Positions 1-7,460 of a DNA stretch of 64,000 nt are shown here, one piece after another. How positions within the stretch are numbered: position 1 is the first letter of the stretch; each line of letters starts with the position of its first letter. Both the position numbers and the translations under genes were made by a program. The stretch spans positions 52,509-116,508 of the forward strand of contig CAINCU010000031.1 in the NCBI GenBank assembly GCA_903847155.1. The letters are read 5' to 3'. The notes below the pieces were generated by a model, which was not told the DNA's origin, made no database searches, and saw only the letters and a program-made list of their open reading frames with translations. The DNA is from an uncultured Gallionellaceae bacterium. GTDB taxonomy: Bacteria; Pseudomonadota; Gammaproteobacteria; Burkholderiales; Gallionellaceae.

Positions 1-969
1 CGTCACCGTATCGAGATTCACATGTCTTGCATCTGCCGCCGGTTGCCAATGCACATCTGGATAATCTTCAAGATTCGGCGGGGTAAAGGTTGCCACACCG
101 CTGCCATCCAGTTCGAAATGGATGTGCCGCGTGGCGGCACAGTTCGGAATGATGGCAACCGGTTTGGAAGCCGCATGCGTCGGATAATCCAGAATCTTCA
201 CATCCAGCACCGTAGTCAGCCCGCCCAGACCCTGCGCGCCGATACCCAGCGCATTGATCCTGTCGAATATCTCGATACGCAACTCTTCAATACGATTCTT
301 GGGTCCACGCGCCTTCAGTTCGCTCATATCGATGTGTTCCATCAACGATTCTTTCGCCAGCAACATCGCCTTCTCTGCCGTACCGCCGATGCCGATGCCC
401 AGTATTCCCGGAGGACACCAGCCAGCGCCCATGTGCGGCAACTGGTTCACCACCCACTCCACCACATCGTCGCTTGGGTTAAGCATCGTCATCTTGGATT
501 TATTCTCGGAACCGCCACCCTTGGCCGCGATGCGCACATCCACTTTATTGCCCGGCACGATTTCGTAATGCACCACCGCTGGCGTGTTGTCTTCCGTGTT
601 CTTGCGTTTGCCTGCTGGATCGCTCACCACGGACGCGCGCAGCACATTGTCCGGGAATTGATACGCTTTACGCACTCCGGCATTCACCATCTCGGTGACA
701 CCCATCGTGGCATCCTCCCAGCGCACATCCATGCCCACACGCACAAACGCCGCCACGATGCCGGTGTCCTGACAAATCGGACGTTTGTCCATTGCACACA
801 TGCGCGAGTTGGTCAGTATCTGCCCCATCGCATCCTTCGCCGCAGGCGATTCCTCGCATCGATAGGCCTCGGCCAGTGCTTGAACGAAATCTTGTGGGTG
901 ATAGTAAGAGATGAATTGCAGTGCGTCGGCGATGCTGTCAATAAAATCCTGCTGGCGGATAGCGGTCAT
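1..969 (-). CDS. Class I fumarate hydratase (partial, C-terminus off the left edge)
   Basis: This is the N-terminal 323 residues of an oxygen-sensitive iron-sulfur fumarase that interconverts fumarate and malate in the TCA cycle. The visible part is the alpha-type domain. It contains CQDTG near residue 66 and IPNCAATRH near residue 284, two of the cysteines expected to ligate the [4Fe-4S] cluster, and the glycine-rich GIGIGGTAEKA stretch near residue 195. Translation starts at an ATG at 967-969, reading MTAIRQQDF. Full-length proteins of this family have about 500 residues, so roughly a third is missing beyond base 1. Tartrate dehydratase is a related alternative, but the single long chain favours fumarase. 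Confidence 0.88.
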   Translation of the reverse strand, partial: MTAIRQQDFIDSIADALQFISYYHPQDFVQALAEAYRCEESPAAKDAMGQILTNSRMCAMDKRPICQDTGIVAAFVRVGMDVRWEDATMGVTEMVNAGVRKAYQFPDNVLRASVVSDPAGKRKNTEDNTPAVVHYEIVPGNKVDVRIAAKGGGSENKSKMTMLNPSDDVVEWVVNQLPHMGAGWCPPGILGIGIGGTAEKAMLLAKESLMEHIDMSELKARGPKNRIEELRIEIFDRINALGIGAQGLGGLTTVLDVKILDYPTHAASKPVAIIPNCAATRHIHFELDGSGVATFTPPNLEDYPDVHWQPAADARHVNLDTVT

Positions 970-1068
970 GTATAAACTCCAATTTAAGATTTAGAGATTA
1001 TGGTTGGGCGGGCTAGTTGCGTCAAATACCAGTTAGAATGCGCGCCTCTTTCAAGCAATCTCCCAAAT

Positions 1069-1965
1069 ATGGCAATCCAATGGTTTCCCGGCCACATGAC
1101 CTCGGCGAAAAAGAAAGCCGCCGAAACCATGGCGCGCATCGATGTCGTGATCGAGGTATTGGATGCGCGCGTGCCAGAAGCGGGCAGCAATCCGATGATC
1201 CGCGAACTGCGCCTGCATCGCCAGCGGCCTTGCCTCAAAGTGCTGAACAAGTCCGATCTTGCAGACCCGGCGGCAACGCAACTCTGGCTGGATTTCTACA
1301 ACAAGCAGGAAGGCGTGCAAGCTGTCGCACTCTCCTGCAAGAAGGCAGGCGATGCCGCGAAGATACCCAAACTGTGTCTGCCGCTCGCGCCGCATCGCGG
1401 TACGCCGCTCAAACCTTTGCGTATCATGATTATGGGCATTCCCAACGTCGGCAAATCCACGCTGATGAACACGCTGCTCAAGCGACGCGCGGTGGCGGTC
1501 GGCGACGAGCCTGCCATCACCAAGAACCAGCAGAGTTTCGACCTCAACGACCACGTGATATTGATCGACACGCCCGGGCTGATGTGGCCGAAGATCGAAC
1601 ACGAGAGTGACGGCCTGATGCTCGCCGCCAGCCACAGCATCGGCCGCAACGCCATCATTGATGAAGAAGTCGCTGCCTTTCTCGGCGATTTGCTACTGGC
1701 TCGCTATCCGGATTTGCTCCAAGCGCGTTACAAATTTCCGCTGGAAAATATGGACGGCTTCGCGCTCATCGAAGCCATTGCCAAACTGCGCAGCTACCGC
1801 ATCCGTGGCAAGGATTATGATCTGGAAAAAGCGGCGATGACCTTGCTGCAAGACTATCGCACCGGCGCACTGGGACGCATCAGTCTGGAAACACCGACCA
1901 CGCGCGCCGCGATGCTGCAACAGCAGCTGGTTTCGGCCTATAATCCGTCTATTACCAATTCCTAA
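1069..1965 (+). CDS. ylqF: Ribosome biogenesis GTPase YlqF/RbgA
   Basis: The protein is a circularly permuted GTPase of the YlqF/RbgA family, whose members act in late assembly of the large ribosomal subunit. The G motifs occur in permuted order: NKSDLAD (G4) near residue 60, [12 protein letters not shown] (G1) near residue 123, and DTPGL (G3) near residue 170. I chose the ATG at 1069, which gives MAIQWFPGHM, the characteristic N-terminus of the family; longer in-frame starts upstream add a non-conserved extension. The length of 298 residues is typical. The gene lies divergent from the fumarase gene and 10 bases upstream of mlaA, so the two may be co-transcribed. Confidence 0.9.
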   Translation: MAIQWFPGHMTSAKKKAAETMARIDVVIEVLDARVPEAGSNPMIRELRLHRQRPCLKVLNKSDLADPAATQLWLDFYNKQEGVQAVALSCKKAGDAAKIPKLCLPLAPHRGTPLKPLRIMIMGIPNVGKSTLMNTLLKRRAVAVGDEPAITKNQQSFDLNDHVILIDTPGLMWPKIEHESDGLMLAASHSIGRNAIIDEEVAAFLGDLLLARYPDLLQARYKFPLENMDGFALIEAIAKLRSYRIRGKDYDLEKAAMTLLQDYRTGALGRISLETPTTRAAMLQQQLVSAYNPSITNS

Positions 1966-1975
1966 TATACTTCGT

Positions 1976-2686
1976 ATGCGTTCCATATCTACCCTGTTGT
2001 TGACTGGCAGCCTCGCACTGACAGGTTGCAGTACCCTGCACATGAGCGCTTACAGTCTGGACAAAGACCCGCTCGAACCGATTAACCGCAAGGTATATGC
2101 ATTCAACGACAGCGTCGATCGTGCCGCCATCAAACCTGCTGCGCAGGTTTATGCCAAGGTTGTGCCCACTCGCATCAAAACGATGGTTAATAATTTTTTC
2201 GACAATATTGACGACGTTAACGTCACGGCCAACGATCTGCTGCAAGCCAAATTCAACCAGGCCGCAAATGATGGTGGTCGCGTGCTATTCAATACCACGT
2301 TCGGTATTTTTGGATTATTCGAAATCACGAATCGACTGGAAAAACACAACGAGGATTTCGGCCAGACCTTGGGCTACTGGGGAGTCAACAGTGGCTGCTA
2401 TCTCGTGCTGCCGTTCTGGGGTCCCAGCTCTTTACGCGACGGAGTGGGCTTGTATGCGGACAGCAAGATCGGCGTCATCAGCAACACGCCGGACGTTCCC
2501 GTGCGCAACTCGGCATGGGCCTTCAGCGCGTTTAATACGCGCGTCAACTTGCTGGATCAGGAAAAGGTCATGGATGAAGCGACCATTGACCGCTACAGTT
2601 TCATGCGCGACGCCTATCTGATGCATCGGCAAAATCTGGTTTACGACGGCAACCCACCGCGCCAAAAATACGACGATGAGGATTAA
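1976..2686 (+). CDS. mlaA: MlaA/VacJ family outer-membrane lipoprotein
   Basis: MlaA is the outer-membrane component of the Mla system, which moves misplaced phospholipids from the outer leaflet back to the inner membrane. The protein has a lipoprotein signal peptide with the lipobox LTGC (Cys18). It then carries the family signature DPLEPINRKVYAFND, and GYWGVNSGCYLVLPFWGPSSLRDG appears in two overlapping conserved segments further on. Its 236 residues match the family. No mlaFEDCB genes are present in this window, so the partners must lie elsewhere. A strong hairpin terminator follows directly. Confidence 0.92.
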   Translation: MRSISTLLLTGSLALTGCSTLHMSAYSLDKDPLEPINRKVYAFNDSVDRAAIKPAAQVYAKVVPTRIKTMVNNFFDNIDDVNVTANDLLQAKFNQAANDGGRVLFNTTFGIFGLFEITNRLEKHNEDFGQTLGYWGVNSGCYLVLPFWGPSSLRDGVGLYADSKIGVISNTPDVPVRNSAWAFSAFNTRVNLLDQEKVMDEATIDRYSFMRDAYLMHRQNLVYDGNPPRQKYDDED

Positions 2687-2691
2687 CAAAT

Positions 2692-2715
2692 GGCGGGACT
2701 AACCCGCCGTTTTTC
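2692..2715 (+). terminator. Rho-independent terminator after mlaA
   Basis: A perfect 6-bp GC stem (GGCGGG / CCCGCC) with a five-base loop is followed by G and five T residues. It begins six bases after the mlaA stop codon. Confidence 0.8.
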
Positions 2716-2822
2716 ATTCAGCACTAACCAATATCCATGCCGCCAATCGCGCGCGACGATTCGCTTGGATAATCCTGATCATCCCAACTGAGTTGTTTAT
2801 CCGCCAGAATCAATCTGACCTA

Positions 2823-2930
2823 CGCAAGTAGCGTCAAATGGCAATCTGCATGCCTATATCTTGTAGAGTTACGTCAATAGGCGATCTACAATAAAAGACA
2901 TTGAAGAAGTCCGTATTTACTGCCTTGCGA
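2823..2930 (+). repeat. Dispersed 40-41 bp period repeat, locus 1
   Basis: Two full copies of a 20-base unit start at 2831 and 2871. A degenerate terminal copy starts at 2911 (CCGTATTTACTGCCTTGCGA). The spacing is exactly 40 bases each time. The block is preceded by CGCAAG (2823-2828) and ends with CTTGCG, short terminal inverted repeats. Related blocks occur near 35.7, 58.1, 62.2 and 63.3 kb. It fills most of the gap between mlaA and the FadL-like gene. Confidence 0.75.
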
Positions 2931-2960
2931 CCATGCTGTATTTTCAAATCGTAACAATGG

Positions 2961-2988
2961 AAAAAGCCCGCATTTCTGCGGGCTTTTT
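2961..2988 (-). terminator. Bidirectional terminator after the FadL-like gene
   Basis: AAAAAGCCCGCA and its complement TGCGGGCTTTTT flank a three- to four-base loop. The A-run and T-run on the two sides make it usable in both directions. It lies 47 bases beyond the stop of the minus-strand outer-membrane protein gene. Confidence 0.85.
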
Positions 2989-3034
2989 CTTGATGGCAGT
3001 TAATCAAATATCGTAACAACAATATGCGATCAAA

Positions 3035-4282
3035 TTAGAACTTGTAACGCAACGACACTTCATAGGCCTTCTGTGAGTGAGTAGTGGTATTGGTTGGAGC
3101 ACCTAAACCGCCACTCAGACTGCTTATTCCAACAGCCTTGGTAACTTCTGGAGTAATCACGACTGCACCTTCTAGAGCAAGTGCCTTGGATATGTCATAG
3201 CCGCCACCGAAGGTATAAGAATTGGTCACGATTGCAGGGAAGAACATATTGTTAAACACGTTGATGGCAGCGTTGCGATACGAACTGTCTGCGAGCACGC
3301 CAATTGGATCATTGGCATGGTTGTAGCCCAGACCGAGCCAATAGCCGCTGGCGGAATATTTAGCACCTAAGGCCAAGATATTCTGATCTTTCCAGTTGAA
3401 ATCCTTGTAACCGGCTGCGCTGCTCCATTGAATCAACTTGTAATCAGCAGTCACTGCAATGCTCTCATTCACAGCATAAGCGACACCCAATTTCATTTGA
3501 GCTGGTTGATCTAAGTTATCGCCAAAAGGAGCGCCAGCACATCCGGCACCTGAGCACAGACCAAATCCTTGGCCCGCTCCAGAAATCTGTGTGCCATATT
3601 TTCCAGAAAACTTGGACTGATAAGCCGCCGCTACCGTCATTGCTGATGTCACGTTGTAATAGCCACCCACAGCAAAACCAAAGCTGGTACTAGAATTCTT
3701 GCTCTCTGCTGCGTTGTATGGTCCGCCATTGGTACCGTTGAAATTGTTGTAGCTAAGCATTAAAGAACCGTACTGGAATATGGGTGAGAAACCTACACCA
3801 TATTCATTCGTATTATAGGCGATAGTCGGAACCACGCGCAAAATGCTCAGAGCCGATTTGGCTTTAATCAATCCTAGCATTGCACTGGCATCTGTATAGT
3901 TAACACCCATACCCGCGATACCACCCATTGCGACGCCATAAGTCAGGTTATCGCTGAGCCTGTTTGAGAAAGATACGTCAGGAATGTAGCTCGTATCTGC
4001 GGAACTGCTTCCGGTGGCGGGGCCACCTGCCATTCCAGTATTAGCTACTGTCGGCTTAAACAGATTAATACCACCTGTAACTTCCTTGCCTTTCGATTTA
4101 CCCAGCAGGGCCGGATTTGCGAATGCGCTTTCGGCACCCACAAAGTTAGCCACGCCTGTACCACCCAATGCGTTGCTTTGTGAACCCACGGCCATCATTT
4201 CGTCACCGTTTGTCGCGTGGGCGAACGGCGCTGCCGCCATGCCCAATGTAAATATTGAAGCTGCAATTTTTTTCATTCCCAT
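3035..4282 (-). CDS. FadL/OmpP1/TodX family outer-membrane channel
   Basis: The protein is a beta-barrel outer-membrane channel of the FadL/OmpP1/TodX type, a family that imports hydrophobic substrates such as fatty acids or aromatic compounds. A cleavable signal peptide (MGMKKIAASIFTLGMAAAPF, cut near AHA) precedes the conserved segment NGDEMMAVGSQSNALGGTG. Alternating beta-strand sequence runs to a typical C-terminal YEVSLRYKF. I place the start at 4282 because GGGAGAG precedes it by a few bases; the reading frame extends further upstream but through an operator-like region. The length is 415 residues. The substrate cannot be told from sequence. Paired palindromes upstream suggest a dedicated regulator. 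Confidence 0.85.
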   Translation of the reverse strand: MGMKKIAASIFTLGMAAAPFAHATNGDEMMAVGSQSNALGGTGVANFVGAESAFANPALLGKSKGKEVTGGINLFKPTVANTGMAGGPATGSSSADTSYIPDVSFSNRLSDNLTYGVAMGGIAGMGVNYTDASAMLGLIKAKSALSILRVVPTIAYNTNEYGVGFSPIFQYGSLMLSYNNFNGTNGGPYNAAESKNSSTSFGFAVGGYYNVTSAMTVAAAYQSKFSGKYGTQISGAGQGFGLCSGAGCAGAPFGDNLDQPAQMKLGVAYAVNESIAVTADYKLIQWSSAAGYKDFNWKDQNILALGAKYSASGYWLGLGYNHANDPIGVLADSSYRNAAINVFNNMFFPAIVTNSYTFGGGYDISKALALEGAVVITPEVTKAVGISSLSGGLGAPTNTTTHSQKAYEVSLRYKF

Positions 4283-4304
4283 GCTTCTCTCCCGTCCTCT
4301 ATTT

Positions 4305-4357
4305 GAGACACCCGGCTGGGTGTCCCTTATCATACGAGACACCTGGATGGGTGTCTC
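4305..4357. promoter_or_regulatory. Two palindromic operator-like sites upstream of the FadL-like gene
   Basis: Two near-identical 22-base palindromes occupy 4305-4326 and 4336-4357, each with the arms GAGACACC and GGTGTC. Their centres are 31 bases apart, about three helical turns. They lie between 23 and 75 bases upstream of the FadL-like start codon and just beyond the dsrE2 stop codon. The arrangement suggests a dimeric regulator bound cooperatively. The regulator is not identifiable here. Confidence 0.65.
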
Positions 4358-4386
4358 TTGTTGCCAAGTGCTACAGTTTATACAAA

Positions 4387-4857
4387 TTATATGAACAGGC
4401 AAATGTCGGTGTCGCCGGCGAAACCCATGAATGTGGCTGCACCGCCGTACTCGACGTTGCCGATGAATTCGCTCTTGTCAAACTCGAACAGATCAACCGT
4501 CATTTGGCATGCTACGAACTTCACGTCTGCTTCCAGGCACAAATCACGCAATTCTGTCAGCGAGGCGACGCCATGCTTCTTCAGCTTTTGCTTCATCATC
4601 ATGGTCGCCATTGATTCCATGCCGGGCAACATCTGCACCATCACCGGCATCGGCACTGGCATCGGCATCGCTGGGTTAGCCAGCGGGCTGATCATTACGT
4701 TGGACAAGTCCTTACGCAACAATTGCAGGCCGTAGAAGGTGAAGAAAATCTGCACATCGTAGCCCAAAGCGGCTGCGGTCGAAGCCAGAATGAATGGCGG
4801 ATACGCCATGTCCAGTGTGCCTTTGGTGGCGATAATCGCCATTTTCTTGTTAGCCAT
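4387..4857 (-). CDS. dsrE2: DsrE2-like sulfur-carrier protein (DsrE/DsrF-like family)
   Basis: The 156-residue protein belongs to the DsrE2 (DsrE/F/H-like) family, which hands protein-bound sulfane sulfur between TusA and other carriers in the cytoplasm. It begins MANKKMAIIATKGTLDMAYP, followed by the typical PPFILASTAAALGYDV. A conserved cysteine occurs in LRDLCLEADVKFVACQMT (Cys108 and Cys117 region). A methionine- and proline-rich loop (PMPVPMPVMVQMLPGM) separates the halves. It lies 36 bases downstream of tusA, and the pair matches the tusA-dsrE2 core seen in many sulfur oxidisers. The usual rhodanese partner is not adjacent. The third promoter of the shared sulfur motif lies upstream of tusA. 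Confidence 0.88.
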   Translation of the reverse strand: MANKKMAIIATKGTLDMAYPPFILASTAAALGYDVQIFFTFYGLQLLRKDLSNVMISPLANPAMPMPVPMPVMVQMLPGMESMATMMMKQKLKKHGVASLTELRDLCLEADVKFVACQMTVDLFEFDKSEFIGNVEYGGAATFMGFAGDTDICLFI

Positions 4858-4893
4858 GCTTTCTCCTTTGATGGTTGGTTGAAGTTGAGTCGA

Positions 4894-5121
4894 TTACTTT
4901 TTCTTCATGTAAAAAATGAACTCGCCCTTTTCTTCAACGGTGGACAACAGGGGATTGCCAGTTTGTTCTGCAAATGCGGCCATATCCTTCACAGAACCGG
5001 TATCTGTCGAAATAACCTTGAGTATTTGCCCGGAGGTCATGTCAGCCAGTGACTTTTTTGTCTTAACGATAGGCAATGGGCAGGACAAGCCGCGTGCGTT
5101 CAATTCTTTATCGAAATTCAT
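4894..5121 (-). CDS. tusA: TusA family sulfurtransferase
   Basis: TusA is a small cytoplasmic sulfur carrier that holds sulfane sulfur as a persulfide on a conserved cysteine. The signature RGLSCPLPIVKTKK is present, with the active Cys14 in the CPLP motif. I use the ATG at 5121 because GGGAGATG lies five bases upstream; an in-frame GTG 15 bases earlier would place the ribosome-binding site inside the gene. The 75 residues are normal for the family. It is the first gene of the tusA-dsrE2 pair, with a 70-base leader from a clear TATAAT box. In sulfur oxidisers it feeds sulfur to rDsr or sHdr systems, neither of which is in this window. Confidence 0.92.
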   Translation of the reverse strand: MNFDKELNARGLSCPLPIVKTKKSLADMTSGQILKVISTDTGSVKDMAAFAEQTGNPLLSTVEEKGEFIFYMKKK

Positions 5122-5191
5122 TGTTTCATCTCCCACAAGTTATTAGAAATACTACTGAAAAAAGTGCGTCGCCGCACAAAGCCTGATTGCC

Positions 5192-5253
5192 ATTATAGGA
5201 ATATGCAAGGCTCCAACGTCCATAGCCACCAAGTGTATAGCAGGATAACCCAT
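5192..5253 (-). promoter_or_regulatory. Sulfur-regulon promoter of tusA-dsrE2
   Basis: On the minus strand ATGGGTTAT (5245-5253) is followed after 17 bases by GGCTATGG (5220-5227), and 22 bases further by a perfect TATAAT (5192-5197). The same two upstream boxes with near-identical spacing occur before soeA and before the c4-type cytochrome gene. The GGCTATGG box sits at about the -35 position, suggesting an activator that touches RNA polymerase. Confidence 0.65.
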
Positions 5254-5307
5254 TGGAGTTACTGCAGCTTAAAAATATCCTAAATTGCCTGTTTACCCCA
5301 CTTCAAC

Positions 5308-7458
5308 CTATATCCAAGTCGTTACACCATCATCACCACCAATATGCTGTTTCAGCAGACGGCGTTTCGCTTCTGGATTGACTTCGATCACTTCGGCATA
5401 GATTGAAGCCAATGCCTTTTCTTCATCTGAAAAGACATTTTCCTGACCGATGTAATCCAGTAAACCGGAATGCCTCATCACATCCAGCACCTGATGTTTC
5501 AAACCGGTGAAAACCACACGGATCCCATTGGAGCGCAACCTTTCCACCACGTGATGAATGACTTCACCGCCCGATGCATCGAGCTGATTGATGCCATCCG
5601 ATACGATCATAAGGTGTTTGGCGCGCGGGTTATTGGATACCGCTTCCAGAACGGTATCTTCGAAATAGGATACGTTGGCGAAATAGAGCGAACCGTCGTA
5701 ACGTATGGCAATGATATTTTCGCTGGCGGGCAAATTGTGAACTGTTACGTCGCGCAAGGTACCGTCAGGGTGACGACCAAGAATTGCCACTCTGGGTTTC
5801 ATGGTGCGATACAGATACAAAATGATTGCCAGTCCGGCTCCAATCATGATGCCGTTGTCCAAATGCGGAGCAAAAGCCAAGGTTGCGACAAAAGTCACGA
5901 CTGAGGCTATGCCGTCATGCTTATGGGTGTGCCAAGCATGCGCGATGGCTTTGAAATTAACCAGGCCTATCACCGCCATCATGATCACCGCCGCTAATAC
6001 CGCCTGCGGCAGGTGATACAGCAAGGGTGTGAGGAACAGCAGCGTGATCAATACGATAAGCCCGGCAAAAACGCTGGACATGCCGGTGACGGCTCCTGCA
6101 TTAAGGTTAACCGCTGAGCGAGAAAACGAACCGCTGGCCGGGAATGCCTGAGTCATGCTGCCAACAACATTGGAAATACCCTGCCCAATCAATTCCTGAT
6201 TGGGGTCTATGCGCTGTTTGGTTTTGGCGGCCATCGCCTTGGCAATCGAGATCGCCTCCATGAAGCCAACCAAAGAAATTACCAATGCGCTGGAAAACAA
6301 AGACATCACAGCATCCCAACTTATCTTTGGCACACCTATGCTGGGCAAACCTGATGGGATGCTACCCACTACTTCACCTCCACCGACGAGTTTCAATACG
6401 CCCTTGCTCACTTTCTTGATGCGCCAACGGTAGCCATCGGATTTCTCGCCTTGCGGCACTTGTCCGGTCAGGTACAGTCGTGCTGGTTGCGTTTCAGTTG
6501 CGGGAATCTCCTCAAAGATGAACTTGCGCAGTGAACGGGCGATCTTGCGGTTTTCAGCTTCCTGATCTTTGAGTTCCAGTTTCATCAGCTCAGTTTCATA
6601 ATTGAGCGCGGCGATGTGCTGGCTACTTCCTTCATGGCCTTTTTGGAGCTGTACCAGTTCAGCCGACTTGCTGCTGAGCTTGCCATTCAATTCGTCGATT
6701 TTGATTTCTGACTGGGAAAAATCATTGGCAAGGGTTTTGACCTCGGCATCCATGATTGAGTCAACTTTGCCATTGCTGTTGTGCTCGAATCCGATCGCAT
6801 AGCTGACAACGGTAGTGATAGTCACCGCAATCAAAACACCGGGCAGTTTGGGCGCGTATCTTTTAAGCCCCCACATGATGGCGAATGCCGCCACCCCCAT
6901 TATCAACGTCGGCAGGTGAGTATCCCCAATCTGTTGCAAGGCACCCCATACGTCATTCAAAAAATGTTCGCTGCGCCCCATCGATATACCGAACAGCTTA
7001 TTGATCTGCGATAGACCGATGATAATTGCAGCGGCATTGGTGAAACCAACGATCACCGGGTGCGACAGGAAATTCACTATTACGCCGAGTTTGAAGGCCC
7101 CCAATGAAATTTGAATCACACCTACCAGCAAAGCAAGCAATATTGCCAAGACGACAAATTGATCGGAGCCAGTAGCGGCGAGTGGAGCCAACGCGGAAGC
7201 GGTCAACAGCGAAACTACGGCGACCGGGCCTGTGGCGAGTTGCGCCGAAGAACCCCACATCGCGGCAATGATGCCCGGCAGGAATGCCGCATACAGTCCG
7301 TAATAAGCAGGCAACCCGGCCAGTTGCGCATAGGCCATGGATTGCGGGATGAGCACCAGCGCGACGGTGATGCCCGCGATCAGATCAGCTCGGACCGTCT
7401 CACCGCGTAACGGCCACCAATTCAGGAATGGAAAGAAACGCGTGAGACGAGTATTCAT
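5308..7458 (-). CDS. SulP family anion transporter with large coiled-coil insertion and STAS domain
   Basis: This is an SLC26/SulP inner-membrane anion transporter. The N-terminal signature VRADLIAGITVALVLIPQSM and the later QELIGQGISNVVGSM are both clear, as is a cytoplasmic STAS domain at about residues 565-690. The start at 7458 has AGAGGTAA upstream. At 716 residues it is about 130 longer than its neighbour. The excess lies at residues 228-360, a charged, heptad-like segment (DELNGKLSSKSAELVQLQK) inserted between membrane helices, followed by a short beta-like part. It begins right after the upstream sulP stop codon, as the fifth gene of the soeABC operon. Sulfate or sulfite movement is inferred from context; direction is unknown. 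Confidence 0.88.
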   Translation of the reverse strand: MNTRLTRFFPFLNWWPLRGETVRADLIAGITVALVLIPQSMAYAQLAGLPAYYGLYAAFLPGIIAAMWGSSAQLATGPVAVVSLLTASALAPLAATGSDQFVVLAILLALLVGVIQISLGAFKLGVIVNFLSHPVIVGFTNAAAIIIGLSQINKLFGISMGRSEHFLNDVWGALQQIGDTHLPTLIMGVAAFAIMWGLKRYAPKLPGVLIAVTITTVVSYAIGFEHNSNGKVDSIMDAEVKTLANDFSQSEIKIDELNGKLSSKSAELVQLQKGHEGSSQHIAALNYETELMKLELKDQEAENRKIARSLRKFIFEEIPATETQPARLYLTGQVPQGEKSDGYRWRIKKVSKGVLKLVGGGEVVGSIPSGLPSIGVPKISWDAVMSLFSSALVISLVGFMEAISIAKAMAAKTKQRIDPNQELIGQGISNVVGSMTQAFPASGSFSRSAVNLNAGAVTGMSSVFAGLIVLITLLFLTPLLYHLPQAVLAAVIMMAVIGLVNFKAIAHAWHTHKHDGIASVVTFVATLAFAPHLDNGIMIGAGLAIILYLYRTMKPRVAILGRHPDGTLRDVTVHNLPASENIIAIRYDGSLYFANVSYFEDTVLEAVSNNPRAKHLMIVSDGINQLDASGGEVIHHVVERLRSNGIRVVFTGLKHQVLDVMRHSGLLDYIGQENVFSDEEKALASIYAEVIEVNPEAKRRLLKQHIGGDDGVTTWI

Positions 7459-7460
7459 GA

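Noticed and set aside
22..975. Long open frame on the plus strand opposite the fumarase gene.
   Set aside because: The minus strand encodes clear fumarase sequence with cluster cysteines; the plus frame has no recognisable product.
2823..2930. Possible CRISPR array (20-base repeats, 20-base spacers, degenerate last repeat).
   Set aside because: The spacers resemble each other between loci (CATTGAAGATG), copy number is only one to three, and no cas genes are present. A dispersed repeat element fits better.
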